Source: Paractinoplanes abujensis
GTDB lineage: Bacteria > Actinomycetota > Actinomycetes > Mycobacteriales > Micromonosporaceae
Reading direction: 5' to 3'
Length of the DNA: 64,000 nucleotides
NCBI RefSeq assembly: GCF_014204895.1
Contig: NZ_JACHMF010000001.1
Coordinates: 1,798,001 to 1,862,000 of the forward strand
The notes beneath the pieces are model-generated. The model ran no database searches. It was given only the letters and a program-made list of their open reading frames with translations, and was not told the origin of the DNA. The position numbers and the translations under genes were made by a program. Shown in pieces: positions 33,834 through 43,223 of the stretch. Position 1 is the stretch's first letter. Each line of letters opens with the position of its first letter.

Positions 33834-35447
33834 TCAGACGCGGGTCCAGACGGTGGTGTCGGGGTCCAGCGTCAGGCGGCCGCCGGCCGGTCCGCCGGCG
33901 TCGGGTGAGGAGGCCAGCAGCAGCCGGTGCGCGGGCACCGAGACCGGTGACGAACCCATGTTGGTCCAGACCGTGATCGGGTCGGGGTCGCCGTCCCGGG
34001 CGATCAAGTCGACGCGGATGACGTCGCCGTCCAGGGTCACCGAGGCCAGGCCGGAGCCGAGCGCCTGGTGGAGGTCGCGCAGCAGGATGGCCTGCTGGTA
34101 CATGGTGAGCGTGGACGTCGGGTCGCCGTCCTGACGGTCGACCGCGTAGTCGGCCCAGTCGGCGGGCTGGGGCAGCCACAGCTGGGTGGAGGCCGAGAAG
34201 CCGACGGCGGGCGCCGACGACTCCCACGGCATGGGGATCCGGCAGCCGTCGCGGCCGAGGCGCCGGCCCCCGGAGCGGTGGAAGATCGGGTCGCGCCGGG
34301 CCGGGTCGGGCACGGTGCCCTCGGGCAGCCCGAGTTCCTCCCCGGCGTAGAGGTAGGCCGACCCGGGCAGGGCCAGCATCAGCAGCGCCGCCGCGCGGGC
34401 CCGGCGTTCGCTGCCGTAGCGGGTGACCTGCCGCGCCTTGTCGTGGTTGCCGAGCACCCAGGGCGCGGGGGCGCCGACGGCCGCGAACGCGTCCAGCGCC
34501 TCCGTGATCGTCGAGGCGAACGCCGCCGCGTCCCAGTCGCTCTTGAGCAGCCGGAACTGGAAGGCATGGTGCATCTCGTCGGGCCGGGCGTACAGCCCCA
34601 CCTGTGTGAGGTCGGCCAGCGACACTTCGCCCACCAGCATCTTCTCCGACGGGTAGGAGTCGCAGATGGCCCGCCAGCGCCGCCAGATCCGGTGCACCCG
34701 GGCCTGGTTGGTGGTCATGACCTGTTCGGGCCCGTGCCCGAACAGCGTCGGCGAGTAGTCGCCCGTATTGTCGCGATACGCGGGGTCTTTGAACAGCCCG
34801 TACGCGACGTCGACCCGGAACCCGTCGACACCGAGGTCGAACCAGAACCGCAACGTACGGTCGAAGTCGTCCGCCACGGCCGGGTTGTCCCAGTTCAGGT
34901 CGGGCTGCTGCGGCGTGAACAGGTGCAGGTACCAGCGCCCGTCCGGCGTACGGGACCAGGCCGGCCCACCGAACATGGACTGCCAGTTGTTGGGCGGCGA
35001 CTCCGACGGCGGCATGAAGTGGTAGCGCGCGGCCTCCGGCGAGGTCGGGTCGGCCAGCGCGCGCTGGAACCATTCGTGCTGGTCGCTGGTGTGGTTGGGC
35101 ACGATGTCGAGCAGCACCCGCAGCCCCAGGTCGTGGGCGTCCGCCACGAGCGCCCGCACGTCCTCGACGGTCCCGTACGCGGGGTCGACCGCCGTGTAGT
35201 CGATCACGTCGTAGCCGCCGTCGGCCCCGCCCGAGACGTAGTGCGGGGTCACCCAGACGGCGTCCACCCCGAGCGAGGCCAGGTACGGCAGGCGCGCGCG
35301 CAGCCCGGCGAAGTCGCCGATGCCGTCGCCGTTGCCGTCGGCGAACGAGCGCAGGTAGACCTGGTAGATCACCGCGTCGCGCCACCACTGCTCGCCCGTG
35401 GCAACAAGCGCGTTCAGGCACATGTCTTCGATCGGCTCTGCTGACAT
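33834..35447 (-). CDS. Alpha-glucosidase, glycoside hydrolase family 13
   Basis: This 537-residue retaining enzyme cleaves terminal or internal alpha-glucosidic bonds (oligo-1,6-glucosidase/alpha-glucosidase type). The three catalytic acids are visible: Asp213 in DGFRVDVAYG, Glu274 in LVGEVSL, Asp336 in VLGNHDKAR; DIVPNHTSDQHEW is conserved region I. No signal peptide, hence cytosolic. Start is ATG 35447; ATG 35423 (MCLNALVATG) is an in-frame alternative that also leaves the barrel whole. It is divergent from the AAA ATPase by 108 bases. Confidence 0.95.
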   Translation of the reverse strand: MSAEPIEDMCLNALVATGEQWWRDAVIYQVYLRSFADGNGDGIGDFAGLRARLPYLASLGVDAVWVTPHYVSGGADGGYDVIDYTAVDPAYGTVEDVRALVADAHDLGLRVLLDIVPNHTSDQHEWFQRALADPTSPEAARYHFMPPSESPPNNWQSMFGGPAWSRTPDGRWYLHLFTPQQPDLNWDNPAVADDFDRTLRFWFDLGVDGFRVDVAYGLFKDPAYRDNTGDYSPTLFGHGPEQVMTTNQARVHRIWRRWRAICDSYPSEKMLVGEVSLADLTQVGLYARPDEMHHAFQFRLLKSDWDAAAFASTITEALDAFAAVGAPAPWVLGNHDKARQVTRYGSERRARAAALLMLALPGSAYLYAGEELGLPEGTVPDPARRDPIFHRSGGRRLGRDGCRIPMPWESSAPAVGFSASTQLWLPQPADWADYAVDRQDGDPTSTLTMYQQAILLRDLHQALGSGLASVTLDGDVIRVDLIARDGDPDPITVWTNMGSSPVSVPAHRLLLASSPDAGGPAGGRLTLDPDTTVWTRV

Positions 35448-35555
35448 GCCAGCACCGATCGGCCGCGGCTCCGGGGTTCGTCAGGGACGCACCGAACGGC
35501 AACTGGTGTGGACCCGTGTCACTCTTGGTAGGCCGACACCCTCCGGGAGGTAGCA

Positions 35556-37019
35556 ATGTCCGACACGCGGCCACGCGGTGAGTCCTTCGATTACGCGGGC
35601 GCCACCGTCGAGCTCGTCGACGCGGCCACCGTGCTCGCCGCGGCCCGGGTCAACCCGGTCGAGCTGCTGCGCCGGGCCGGCTGGCCCGCGCCTGTGCAGC
35701 GGGTCGACCTGACCGTGGCCAGTGCCGACCGCCCGGCCGGGCCGGTGCACACGTTCGCGGCCGCGATCAGCACCGCCGAGGAGCCGCTGTCCAAGGAGCG
35801 CATCCGCAAGCTGGTGCTCGGCAACGACCCCGTCGGCCTGCTGCTGGCCAAGCGCATCGAGGCGGGCGACCCGATCGCCACCCGGATCGTCGACGGCGTG
35901 GGTGCCGCGGCCGCCGCGGCGTACAAGAAACTCGGTCTTGACCGTCAGGCGCAGCCGGTGGCCGGCAAGGAGCCGGGCACGCTGGCCGACGCCGTGGTGG
36001 GGCTGCAGGCCCAGATCTCCTACGACGAGACGGGCACGGTGGTGCGGCTGCACGCCGAGGTGCCGCGCGACGACGTCACCCCGGCCCACCTGCAGGCTTT
36101 CGTGGGGCTCACGCTGCAGGCGGTGCTCGAGCTGACCGGTCCGGACGCGCTGACCGGCCGGCGGTTCGTGGTGAGCCGCGAGACGCTGGCCACGGCGCCG
36201 GTCACGACGCAGGAGGTCACGCTCGACATGGTCGGCGGGCTCGTCGAGGTGGTGTCCGAGCTGCGCCAGATCGCCGTGTCGTTCCGCCACCCGGAGGCGA
36301 TGGCCCGCTGGGGTGCGCGGCGGCCGCAGGGCCTGCTCATGTACGGGCCGCCCGGCACCGGCAAGACGATGTTGTCGCGGGCGCTGGCCAACGAGATCGG
36401 CGCCGACTTCCGCGAGATCCGCACGCCGGAGATCCTCGACAAGTGGCTCGGCGGCTCCGAGCGCAACATCAAGCAGATCTTCCGCGACGCCCGCCGCTAT
36501 CGTGTGCCGACCCTGATGCTGTTCGACGAGTTCGACTCGATCATCAGCTACGCCGGGGCCGGCGGTGACGCGGCCAGCCAGGCCATCAACGCCGTGGCGG
36601 GCATCTTCAAGCAGGAGATGAACGACCTGATCGAGGCCAACCCGAACGTGATCGTGGTGGCCACGACCAACTTCCCGCACCGCGTGGACGACTCACTGAT
36701 CCGCTCCGGCCGCTTCGACGTCAAGATCAGCGTGCCCAAGCCGGACGACGCGTCGCGGGCCGAGATCTTCCGCAAGATGATCCGTGGCCTGATCGCGGCG
36801 CACGAGGCGCCCGGTTTCCAGATGTTCGCCGACGACCTCGACGTGATGACCCTGGCCACGGCCAGCCACGGCATGACCGGCGCCGACATCAAGGAGGTGC
36901 TGCGGCGCGTGCAGTTGTCCAAGGCCATGCAGGACGCCCGTACGGGGGGACATGCCGCCCCGATCACCACTGACGAGTTGCTGGCCAGCATCCGCGACCT
37001 GCTCGGCCCGGCCAAGTAG
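35556..37019 (+). CDS. AAA-family ATPase (CDC48/spastin-like single ATPase module)
   Basis: A 487-residue protein. Residues 1-225 are an uncharacterised N-terminal domain; one AAA module follows, with Walker A GPPGTGKT (264-271), Walker B LMLFDEFDS, and the second region of homology ending RSGRFDVKISVPKPD, which supplies arginine fingers. DEFDS replaces the commoner DEIDA/S. GGLVEVVSELRQIA matches the linker before AAA modules. Ribosome site CGGGAGG precedes ATG 35556. Substrate unknown; likely a protein-remodelling ATPase. Confidence 0.9.
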   Translation: MSDTRPRGESFDYAGATVELVDAATVLAAARVNPVELLRRAGWPAPVQRVDLTVASADRPAGPVHTFAAAISTAEEPLSKERIRKLVLGNDPVGLLLAKRIEAGDPIATRIVDGVGAAAAAAYKKLGLDRQAQPVAGKEPGTLADAVVGLQAQISYDETGTVVRLHAEVPRDDVTPAHLQAFVGLTLQAVLELTGPDALTGRRFVVSRETLATAPVTTQEVTLDMVGGLVEVVSELRQIAVSFRHPEAMARWGARRPQGLLMYGPPGTGKTMLSRALANEIGADFREIRTPEILDKWLGGSERNIKQIFRDARRYRVPTLMLFDEFDSIISYAGAGGDAASQAINAVAGIFKQEMNDLIEANPNVIVVATTNFPHRVDDSLIRSGRFDVKISVPKPDDASRAEIFRKMIRGLIAAHEAPGFQMFADDLDVMTLATASHGMTGADIKEVLRRVQLSKAMQDARTGGHAAPITTDELLASIRDLLGPAK

Positions 37020-37038
37020 GCGCGCCCGCCCGAAGCCG

Positions 37039-38241
37039 CTACCGGGCCGGCACCTCGGCACTGGTGCGCCAGGGCAGCAGCACCGAACTGGGCGCCACGC
37101 CGAGGCCGCACACCAGCAGAGCGGTCCGCAGGCTGGTCACCGCGGCCAGCAGGCCGCCGAGCGCGATGCAGACCGGCTGGACCGTCCGGGAAGTGATCTG
37201 CCAGCACGCGATCACCCGGGACAGGAAACCGTCGGCCGTCTCGGTCATCCGGTACGTGGCGAACGCCGGGTTGAACACGCCCGAGCCGAACAGGGCCAGG
37301 AACTCGACCGTGGTGATCAGGACCAGCCCCGCCACCCCCGCCGGCATGAACGCGAGCGCCCACAGCCACACCGCGCGCCCCACCCCCGAGACCAGCAGCA
37401 CGCTGCGTTGCCCGTACCGGGACGTCAACCGGCCGGCCAGCAGCGCACCCAGGACGCCCCCGAGGCAGGGGACGCCCCACGCGATGCCGTACTGCCACGG
37501 GGCGAAACCCAGGTCGCGCAGCATCAGCACGGTCAGCAGGGGAGAGGCGGCCATCATCGAGCCCCCGAACACCTGCGAATTCACGAACAACGCCCGCAGC
37601 CCGCGATGCCCGGCGATGTGCCGCCACCCAGCCGTGATGTCGGGACGAGCCGTTTCCCGTACGGGTGGGGAAGGCTCAGGAGTCCGCAAGCTACGGACGC
37701 CCACAGCGGAGAGCAGGAAGCTCACGGCATCGGCGGTGATCGTCCACGCGACACCGAACCACGAGGTCAGCGCACCCCCGACGGCCGGCCCGGCGCTGTA
37801 CGCCGTCCAGAACGTCGCCTCGAACCGCCCGTTCGCGGTGGCCCGATCCGCCACGCCGACCAGCGCTTTCAGATGCGCCCCACTGGCCGCCGAGAACGCG
37901 ATCGTCCCGGCCGACTGCACCACCGCCACGACACAGAGCTGCCCGTACGACACCACGCCGGCCAGCATGGCCACCGGCACACTGACCACGACCACGAACC
38001 GCACCAGGTCAGCCCCGATCATCACCGGCCGTTTCCGCCGATGCTCGATCCACGGCCCCAACGGCAACGCCAGCACGGCCGCCGCCACCCCGCTCAGCGC
38101 CGCCAGCAACGAGACCTGAAACTCCGGCACGTCCAGCACGAGCACCGCGACCAGCGGCAAGGCCCCGAACCCGATCCCCGTACCGATCTCACTGACCCCG
38201 TACGCCACCCACAACCGGCGAAAATCCGAACCCAGCGCCAC
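37039..38241 (-). CDS. MFS transporter, 12 TM (macrolide/enterobactin-exporter-like)
   Basis: A 400-residue major-facilitator protein with twelve helices. WIEHRRKRPVMI is the loop 2-3 motif, and GFGALPLVAVLVLDVPEFQVSLL covers TM1-TM2. It resembles the EntS/MefA-type exporters of actinomycetes. Its ATG 38241 lies 29 bases after the AidB stop on the same strand, so the genes may be co-transcribed. The substrate is not predictable. It ends 20 bases from the convergent AAA gene. Confidence 0.9.
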   Translation of the reverse strand: MALGSDFRRLWVAYGVSEIGTGIGFGALPLVAVLVLDVPEFQVSLLAALSGVAAAVLALPLGPWIEHRRKRPVMIGADLVRFVVVVSVPVAMLAGVVSYGQLCVVAVVQSAGTIAFSAASGAHLKALVGVADRATANGRFEATFWTAYSAGPAVGGALTSWFGVAWTITADAVSFLLSAVGVRSLRTPEPSPPVRETARPDITAGWRHIAGHRGLRALFVNSQVFGGSMMAASPLLTVLMLRDLGFAPWQYGIAWGVPCLGGVLGALLAGRLTSRYGQRSVLLVSGVGRAVWLWALAFMPAGVAGLVLITTVEFLALFGSGVFNPAFATYRMTETADGFLSRVIACWQITSRTVQPVCIALGGLLAAVTSLRTALLVCGLGVAPSSVLLPWRTSAEVPAR

Positions 38242-38270
38242 CCGGGCACAGTACCGGCGTACAGCCGTTG

Positions 38271-39863
38271 CTACGCGGGCGCGGCCCTTTCCACGATCGC
38301 CGCGGTGTCCGCCCCGCGGCCCAGCGTGCCGAACGTGTGTCCCCAGTCGCCGCCCAGCCGGCTCGCGCAGAAGGCGTCGGCCACGGCGGGCGGGGCGAAC
38401 CGGACGAGCAGGGACGCTTGGAGCAGCAACGCCATGGCTTCCACCGTCCGGCGCGCATCCGATTCGTCGGATACAGCGGCGGAGAAGCGGGCCACCGCGG
38501 CGTCGAAGTGCCGATCGGCACCCGTCGACTCCGACAATTCGCTCATGAAGGCGGCGAGGCTGGAGGGGGAGCGCTGCATCGTCCGGAGCACGTCAAGCGC
38601 CTGGACGTTCCCCGACCCTTCCCAGATCGAGTTGAGCGGGGCGTCCCGATAGAGCCGCGGCAACCCGGACTCCTCCACGTACCCGTTGCCGCCCAGGCAC
38701 TCCAGGGCCTCGCCGACCACTGCCGGCTGCCGCTTGCAGACCCAGAACTTGCCCACGGCGATGGCCAGCCGCTTGAACGCCTGCTCGTCCCGGTCGACCG
38801 CCCCGGCCAGCCGCATCGCCAGCGCGGTGGCCGCCTCGGACTCCAGCGCCAGGTCGGCCAGCACGTTGCGCATGGCCGGCTTGCCGATCAGCGGCCCGCC
38901 GAAGGCCCGCCGGTGCCGGGTGTGGTGAACGGCCTGGGTCAGCGCGGCCCGCATGCCCGAGGCCGAACCGATCACGCAGTCGAGCCGGGTCATCGCGACC
39001 ATCTCGATAATCGTGCGCACGCCGTGGCCCTCGCCGCCCACGAGCCAGGCCACCGTGTCGTCGAATTCGGGTTCGCTGCTGGCGTTGCTGCGGTTGCCCA
39101 GCTTGTCCTTGAGGCGCTGGATGCGGAACGGGTTGCGGGTGCCGTCGGGCAGCACGCGGGGCACCAGGAAACAGGTGAGGCCGCCAGGGGCCTGCGCCAG
39201 CACCAGGAACAGGTCGCACATGGGCGCGCTGGTGAACCATTTGTGCCCGCGCAGCCGATAGGTGCCGTCGGCGGCCGGGGTGGCCACGGTCGTGTTGGCC
39301 CGTACGTCCGAGCCGCCCTGTTTCTCGGTCATGCCCATGCCGGCCAGCAGCCCGGACTTGGCCGACGGCGTGCGCAGGCCCGGATCGTACGAGCGGGACG
39401 CCAGCAACGGCTCGTAGAGCGCGGACAGGCCGGGCGCGTGACGCAGGGCCGGGATCACGGCGTAGGTCATCGAGACCGGGCACGCGTGGCCCGCCTCCAC
39501 CTGCGACCACACGTAGAAGCCGGCGGCCCGGGCCACGTGCGCGCCGGGCCGGGTGCCGGCCCACGCCGCTCCGGCCAGGCCCTCGCTGACGGCGACCTCC
39601 ATCAGCCGGTGCCACGAGGGGTGGAAGTCGACCTCGTCGACGCGATGCCCGTAGCGGTCGTGGGTGAGCAGCCGGGGCTCGTGCCGGTTGGCCTCGTCGG
39701 CCCAGCGCTGCGGCTCGGCCGTGCCCGCCAGCTTGCCCAGCCGGTGCAGGTCGCCGGCCGCCCACGGTGCACCTTCGCGTTCCACGGCCGCCAGCAGGGC
39801 CGGATCGGCCGCGACGTCGTGGTCGACCAGCGGCGGCGCCTGGTTGAACACCTCGTGCGTCAC
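38271..39863 (-). CDS. aidB: AidB-type acyl-CoA dehydrogenase (DNA alkylation response family)
   Basis: A 530-residue flavoprotein of the AidB class, recognised by VNQAPPL-like start (MTHEVFNQAPPLVDHDV), RLLTHDRYGHRVDEVDFHPSWH, GMGMTEKQGGSDVRANTT, and LNSIWEGSGNVQALDVLR. E. coli AidB binds DNA and FAD and is induced by alkylation; enzymatic activity of actinomycete homologues is unclear. The start is GTG 39863. A much longer frame to 40997 is antisense to the dynamin gene and is rejected. It is divergent from the dynamin operon. Confidence 0.93.
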   Translation of the reverse strand: MTHEVFNQAPPLVDHDVAADPALLAAVEREGAPWAAGDLHRLGKLAGTAEPQRWADEANRHEPRLLTHDRYGHRVDEVDFHPSWHRLMEVAVSEGLAGAAWAGTRPGAHVARAAGFYVWSQVEAGHACPVSMTYAVIPALRHAPGLSALYEPLLASRSYDPGLRTPSAKSGLLAGMGMTEKQGGSDVRANTTVATPAADGTYRLRGHKWFTSAPMCDLFLVLAQAPGGLTCFLVPRVLPDGTRNPFRIQRLKDKLGNRSNASSEPEFDDTVAWLVGGEGHGVRTIIEMVAMTRLDCVIGSASGMRAALTQAVHHTRHRRAFGGPLIGKPAMRNVLADLALESEAATALAMRLAGAVDRDEQAFKRLAIAVGKFWVCKRQPAVVGEALECLGGNGYVEESGLPRLYRDAPLNSIWEGSGNVQALDVLRTMQRSPSSLAAFMSELSESTGADRHFDAAVARFSAAVSDESDARRTVEAMALLLQASLLVRFAPPAVADAFCASRLGGDWGHTFGTLGRGADTAAIVERAAPA

Positions 39864-39933
39864 CCTGCGAAGCCTACCGCCGAGTAACTTGCCGGGGAAG
39901 ACTCGGGCGGGGCGCGAGGACGTACGGGGGAAG

Positions 39934-39986
39934 GCTTCGCACGCGCCGGAGAGGGAGGTGCCGTCCCGGGGCGACGCGTGCGAAGC
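39934..39986. repeat. Long inverted repeat in the aidB/dynamin divergent spacer
   Basis: GCTTCGCACGCG (39934-39945) is the exact reverse complement of CGCGTGCGAAGC (39975-39986), with a 29-base loop that itself holds a GGGA/TCCC pair. It lies midway in the 235-base spacer. It could be a regulatory site for both operons or an mRNA structure in the dynamin leader. Confidence 0.7.
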
Positions 39987-40098
39987 GCGCACAACATCGC
40001 ACATGAAAGGCGCCATGGGGAGTGTCGGAAATCCGTCCGCAGCCGGCAGGGTGTGGGGCGCTATGGTCGGGCGTTGCGCGCGCGGAGGAGGAACACGG

Positions 40099-41829
40099 TT
40101 GACCACGACGGCCGCCGACGTGCTGGCCCGGCTGTCCGAGGCCGGCCGGATCGCCGCCGGCGCGGGCCGGGCCGATCTCGCGGAGCGGCTCGAGCGCGCG
40201 GCCGCACGGCTCATTTCCACCGAGGCCGTCGCCGTGGCCGTGGTCGGCGAGTTCAAGCAGGGCAAGAGCACCCTGGTCAACGCGCTGCTGCGCACCGACC
40301 TGTGCCCGGTCGACGCCGACGTCGTGACCGCGCTGCCGACGATCCTGCGCTTCGGCCGCCCGCCGAGCGCGGCCCTGATCGCCGAGAACGAGACGCCGAT
40401 CGAGTTCGGTGAGGTCGCCCAGCACATCACCGGTGACAGCGGCCAGGAGGCCCGGGCCGTCGAGATCAGGATCGACCGCCGCCTGCTCGGGGCCGGGCTG
40501 GCCGTGGTCGACACCCCCGGCGTCGGCGGTCTCGACTCCGCGCAGGGCAACCTCACCCTGGCCACCCTGACCATGGCCGGCGCCGCCCTGTTCGTCACCG
40601 ACGCGGCCCAGGAGCTCACCGCGCCCGAGGTGGAGTTCCTGCGCCGTACGGTCGAGCGCTGCCCGCGGACGTTCCTCGTGCTGACCAAGACCGACCTGCA
40701 CGTCGAGTGGCGGCGCATCGCCGAGCTCGACCAGGCCCACCTGCGGCGCTTCGGCCTCGACCTGCCCGTCGTGCCGGTGTCGTCGTTCCTGCGGATGCGC
40801 GCCCAGGCCCGCGACGACACCGCGCTCAACGCCGAGTCGGGTTTCCCGCGGCTGGTCGACCTGTTACGTACGCAAGTCATCGACAAGGCCGCCGCCGACC
40901 GGCTGGCCGCCGCCCGCGACGAACTCGCCTTCGTGACCGCCCAGCTGCGCGAACGCCTCGACGCGGAGGCCGCCGCGGCCCTCGACCCGCAGGTCACCGC
41001 GGGCTACGCCGAACGCTCGCGGCGCAGCGCGGCCCTGCAGCACGGCACGTGGCAGGTCGTGCTGCAGGACGGCATCCAGGACCTGGCGGCCGACGTCGAC
41101 CACGACCTGCGCGAGCGGATGCGCCTGCTGATCCGCAACGGCGAGGAGCTGCTGGCCGCGTCCGACCCGCGCGAGACGTGGCAGGACCTGCAGGCCTGGG
41201 CCGCCCGCGAGGCCGCCCGGGCCGCCGCCGACAACCTGATGCTGCTGGTCACCCGGGCCGAGCAGGTCGCGGGCGAGGTGGCCGAGCGGTTCGGGATGGA
41301 GGCGCACGACCTCAGCGCCACCCTGCCCGCGCTGCCGATGGGCGCCGGCAAGGCCCGGCCGATCGAGCTGAGCTTCGGCAAGTCGGGCATGGCGCAGTTC
41401 CTGGGGGCGTTCACCGCGGCCCGGGTCGCGTACGGCGGGTTCTATCTGCTCGGTGCGGTGGGCGCGCTGTTCAGCGTGGCCTGGGCCGCCCCGCTGGGCC
41501 TGCTGGCCGGGGTCACGCTGGGGCGCCGCCTGGTCAAGGCCGAGAAGGAGCGTCAGGTGCAGCAGCGGCGGTTGCAGGCCGGGCAGGAGCTGCGGCGCTA
41601 CGTCGACGAGGTCGGCTTCCACGTGGGCCGGGACAGCCGCGAGTCCGTACGCCGCACCCAGCGCCTGCTGCGCGACGAGTTCGCCGCCCGCGCTCGCGAG
41701 CTGGCCCGCTCGGCCCAGGCCGCCGAGGCCGCCGTCCGCCAGGTCGCCGCCCTCGGCGAGCAGCAGCGCCGCAGCCACGCGGCCGCCCTGGCCGAGCAGC
41801 GCCGCCGCCTCGACCGGCTGGCGTCGTGA
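40099..41829 (+). CDS. Dynamin-family GTPase, first of a pair
   Basis: A 576-residue bacterial dynamin-like protein. G1 is GEFKQGKST (50-58), G3 VVDTPGVGG, G4 LTKTD. A long helical stalk follows, and two hydrophobic stretches near 443-470 (GGFYLLGAVGALFS, LGLLAGVTL) form a membrane paddle or hairpin. The C-terminus is a charged coiled coil. I choose TTG 40099 because GGAGGAGGA at 40084-40092 precedes it; ATG 40063 is in frame but places that site inside the gene. The stop overlaps the second dynamin's GTG by four bases. It resembles IniA/DynA-type membrane-remodelling GTPases. Confidence 0.92.
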   Translation: MTTTAADVLARLSEAGRIAAGAGRADLAERLERAAARLISTEAVAVAVVGEFKQGKSTLVNALLRTDLCPVDADVVTALPTILRFGRPPSAALIAENETPIEFGEVAQHITGDSGQEARAVEIRIDRRLLGAGLAVVDTPGVGGLDSAQGNLTLATLTMAGAALFVTDAAQELTAPEVEFLRRTVERCPRTFLVLTKTDLHVEWRRIAELDQAHLRRFGLDLPVVPVSSFLRMRAQARDDTALNAESGFPRLVDLLRTQVIDKAAADRLAAARDELAFVTAQLRERLDAEAAAALDPQVTAGYAERSRRSAALQHGTWQVVLQDGIQDLAADVDHDLRERMRLLIRNGEELLAASDPRETWQDLQAWAAREAARAAADNLMLLVTRAEQVAGEVAERFGMEAHDLSATLPALPMGAGKARPIELSFGKSGMAQFLGAFTAARVAYGGFYLLGAVGALFSVAWAAPLGLLAGVTLGRRLVKAEKERQVQQRRLQAGQELRRYVDEVGFHVGRDSRESVRRTQRLLRDEFAARARELARSAQAAEAAVRQVAALGEQQRRSHAAALAEQRRRLDRLAS

Positions 41830-43223
41830 ACCTGCTCGCGCGCACCCGCGCGCTGCTCGACCGGGCCGTCGCGGCCACCGCCGACCAGCGGCTCATCCAG
41901 GCCCGGCGGCGGCTCGACGAACCCCTGCGGGTGGCCATCGCGGGCAAGCTCAAGGCGGGCAAGTCCACACTGCTCAACGCGCTGATCGGCGAGGAACTGG
42001 CGCCGACCGACGCGGGCGAGTGCACGCGGATCGTCACCTGGTACGCCGACGGCCCGGCGTACGCGGTCACGTCGTACCTGCGCGACGGCACGGCCGAGAC
42101 CCGGCCGTTCACCCGGCGCGACGGCGCGGTCCGCATCGACCTGGGCCGCCCCGCCGACCAGGTCGAACGCCTCGAGGTGCGGGTGCCCAGCACCCGCCTG
42201 CGCCGCCACACACTGATCGACACGCCCGGCATCGAATCCCTCTCGGCTGACGTGTCGGCCCGCACGCACACGTTCGTCAACGACGACGGCCAAGCCGATG
42301 CGGTGATCTATCTGCTGCGCCACCTGCACGGCGGCGACGTGCGCTTCCTGGAGGCCTTCCACGGCGGCGGCGAGGGTGGCACCTCGGTCAACGCGGTCGG
42401 CGTGCTGAGCCGGGCCGACGAGATCGGCGGCTGCCGCCTCGACGCGATGACCGCCGCCGCACGCGTGGCCGACCGGTACACGACCGACGAGCGGCTGCGG
42501 CGGCTGTGCCCGGTCGTCGTGCCGGTGGCGGGCCTGCTGGGAGCGGCCGGGGCCACCCTGCGCGAAGGCGAGTTCCGGCTGCTGGCCCAGGTCGCGGCGA
42601 TGCCCATGGACGACATCGTGGAGCTGCTGCTGACCGCCGACCGGTTCGCGGCCGCGGGCGAACAACGGCGGCGGCTGCTCACCCGGGTCGGCCTGTTCGG
42701 GGTGCGGCTGAGCACCCGGCTGATCCGCGAGGGCGTGGTCACCGACGCCGCCGGACTGGCCGCGGCCCTGACCGAGCACAGCGGCATCACCCGGCTCCGC
42801 GAGGTGCTCAGCGCCCACCTGGAGGGCCGGGCCGAGGTGCTCAAGGCCCGCAGCGCCCTGGCCACCCTCGACGAGCGGCTGCCACCCGGCTCACCCCTGG
42901 CCGCCGGGGCCGAGGAGATCCGGGCCGGCGCCCACGAGTTCGTCGAGCTGCGCCTTCTCCACCAGCTGCGTTCGGGCCGCCTCGCGCTGGCCGACGACCG
43001 CCGGGCCGAGATGGACCGGCTGCTCGGCGGCTCCGGCGGTGGTGCCCGCGAGCGACTCGGCCTGCCCCCGGACGGCGATGTGGGCGCGGCCGCCCGGGCC
43101 GCTCAGGCCACGTGGCAGCGCCTGGCCGAGCACCCGCTCTCCAACCGCGACCTGCGCACGGCGGCGCGCGCCGTGACCCGTACGGCCGAAGGCATCCTGG
43201 CGGCTCAGAACCAGCAGGGGTGA
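41826..43223 (+). CDS. Dynamin-family GTPase, second of a pair
   Basis: A 465-residue partner GTPase, coupled to the first by a GTGA overlap. G1 is GKLKAGKST (40-48), G3 LIDTPGIES, and G4 reads LSRADE rather than the usual N/TKxD, so guanine recognition may be altered. It has no clear membrane hairpin, unlike the first protein. The pair fits the IniA/IniC or DynA/DynB plan of two unequal dynamins working together at the membrane. Its last 19 bases overlap the convergent Hsp70-like gene. Confidence 0.92.
   Translation: MNLLARTRALLDRAVAATADQRLIQARRRLDEPLRVAIAGKLKAGKSTLLNALIGEELAPTDAGECTRIVTWYADGPAYAVTSYLRDGTAETRPFTRRDGAVRIDLGRPADQVERLEVRVPSTRLRRHTLIDTPGIESLSADVSARTHTFVNDDGQADAVIYLLRHLHGGDVRFLEAFHGGGEGGTSVNAVGVLSRADEIGGCRLDAMTAAARVADRYTTDERLRRLCPVVVPVAGLLGAAGATLREGEFRLLAQVAAMPMDDIVELLLTADRFAAAGEQRRRLLTRVGLFGVRLSTRLIREGVVTDAAGLAAALTEHSGITRLREVLSAHLEGRAEVLKARSALATLDERLPPGSPLAAGAEEIRAGAHEFVELRLLHQLRSGRLALADDRRAEMDRLLGGSGGGARERLGLPPDGDVGAAARAAQATWQRLAEHPLSNRDLRTAARAVTRTAEGILAAQNQQG

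Noticed and set aside
39864..40997. N-terminal extension of AidB to 908 residues.
   Set aside because: It is antisense to the dynamin gene and of low-complexity Ser/Arg composition; AidB family sequence begins at GTG 39863.
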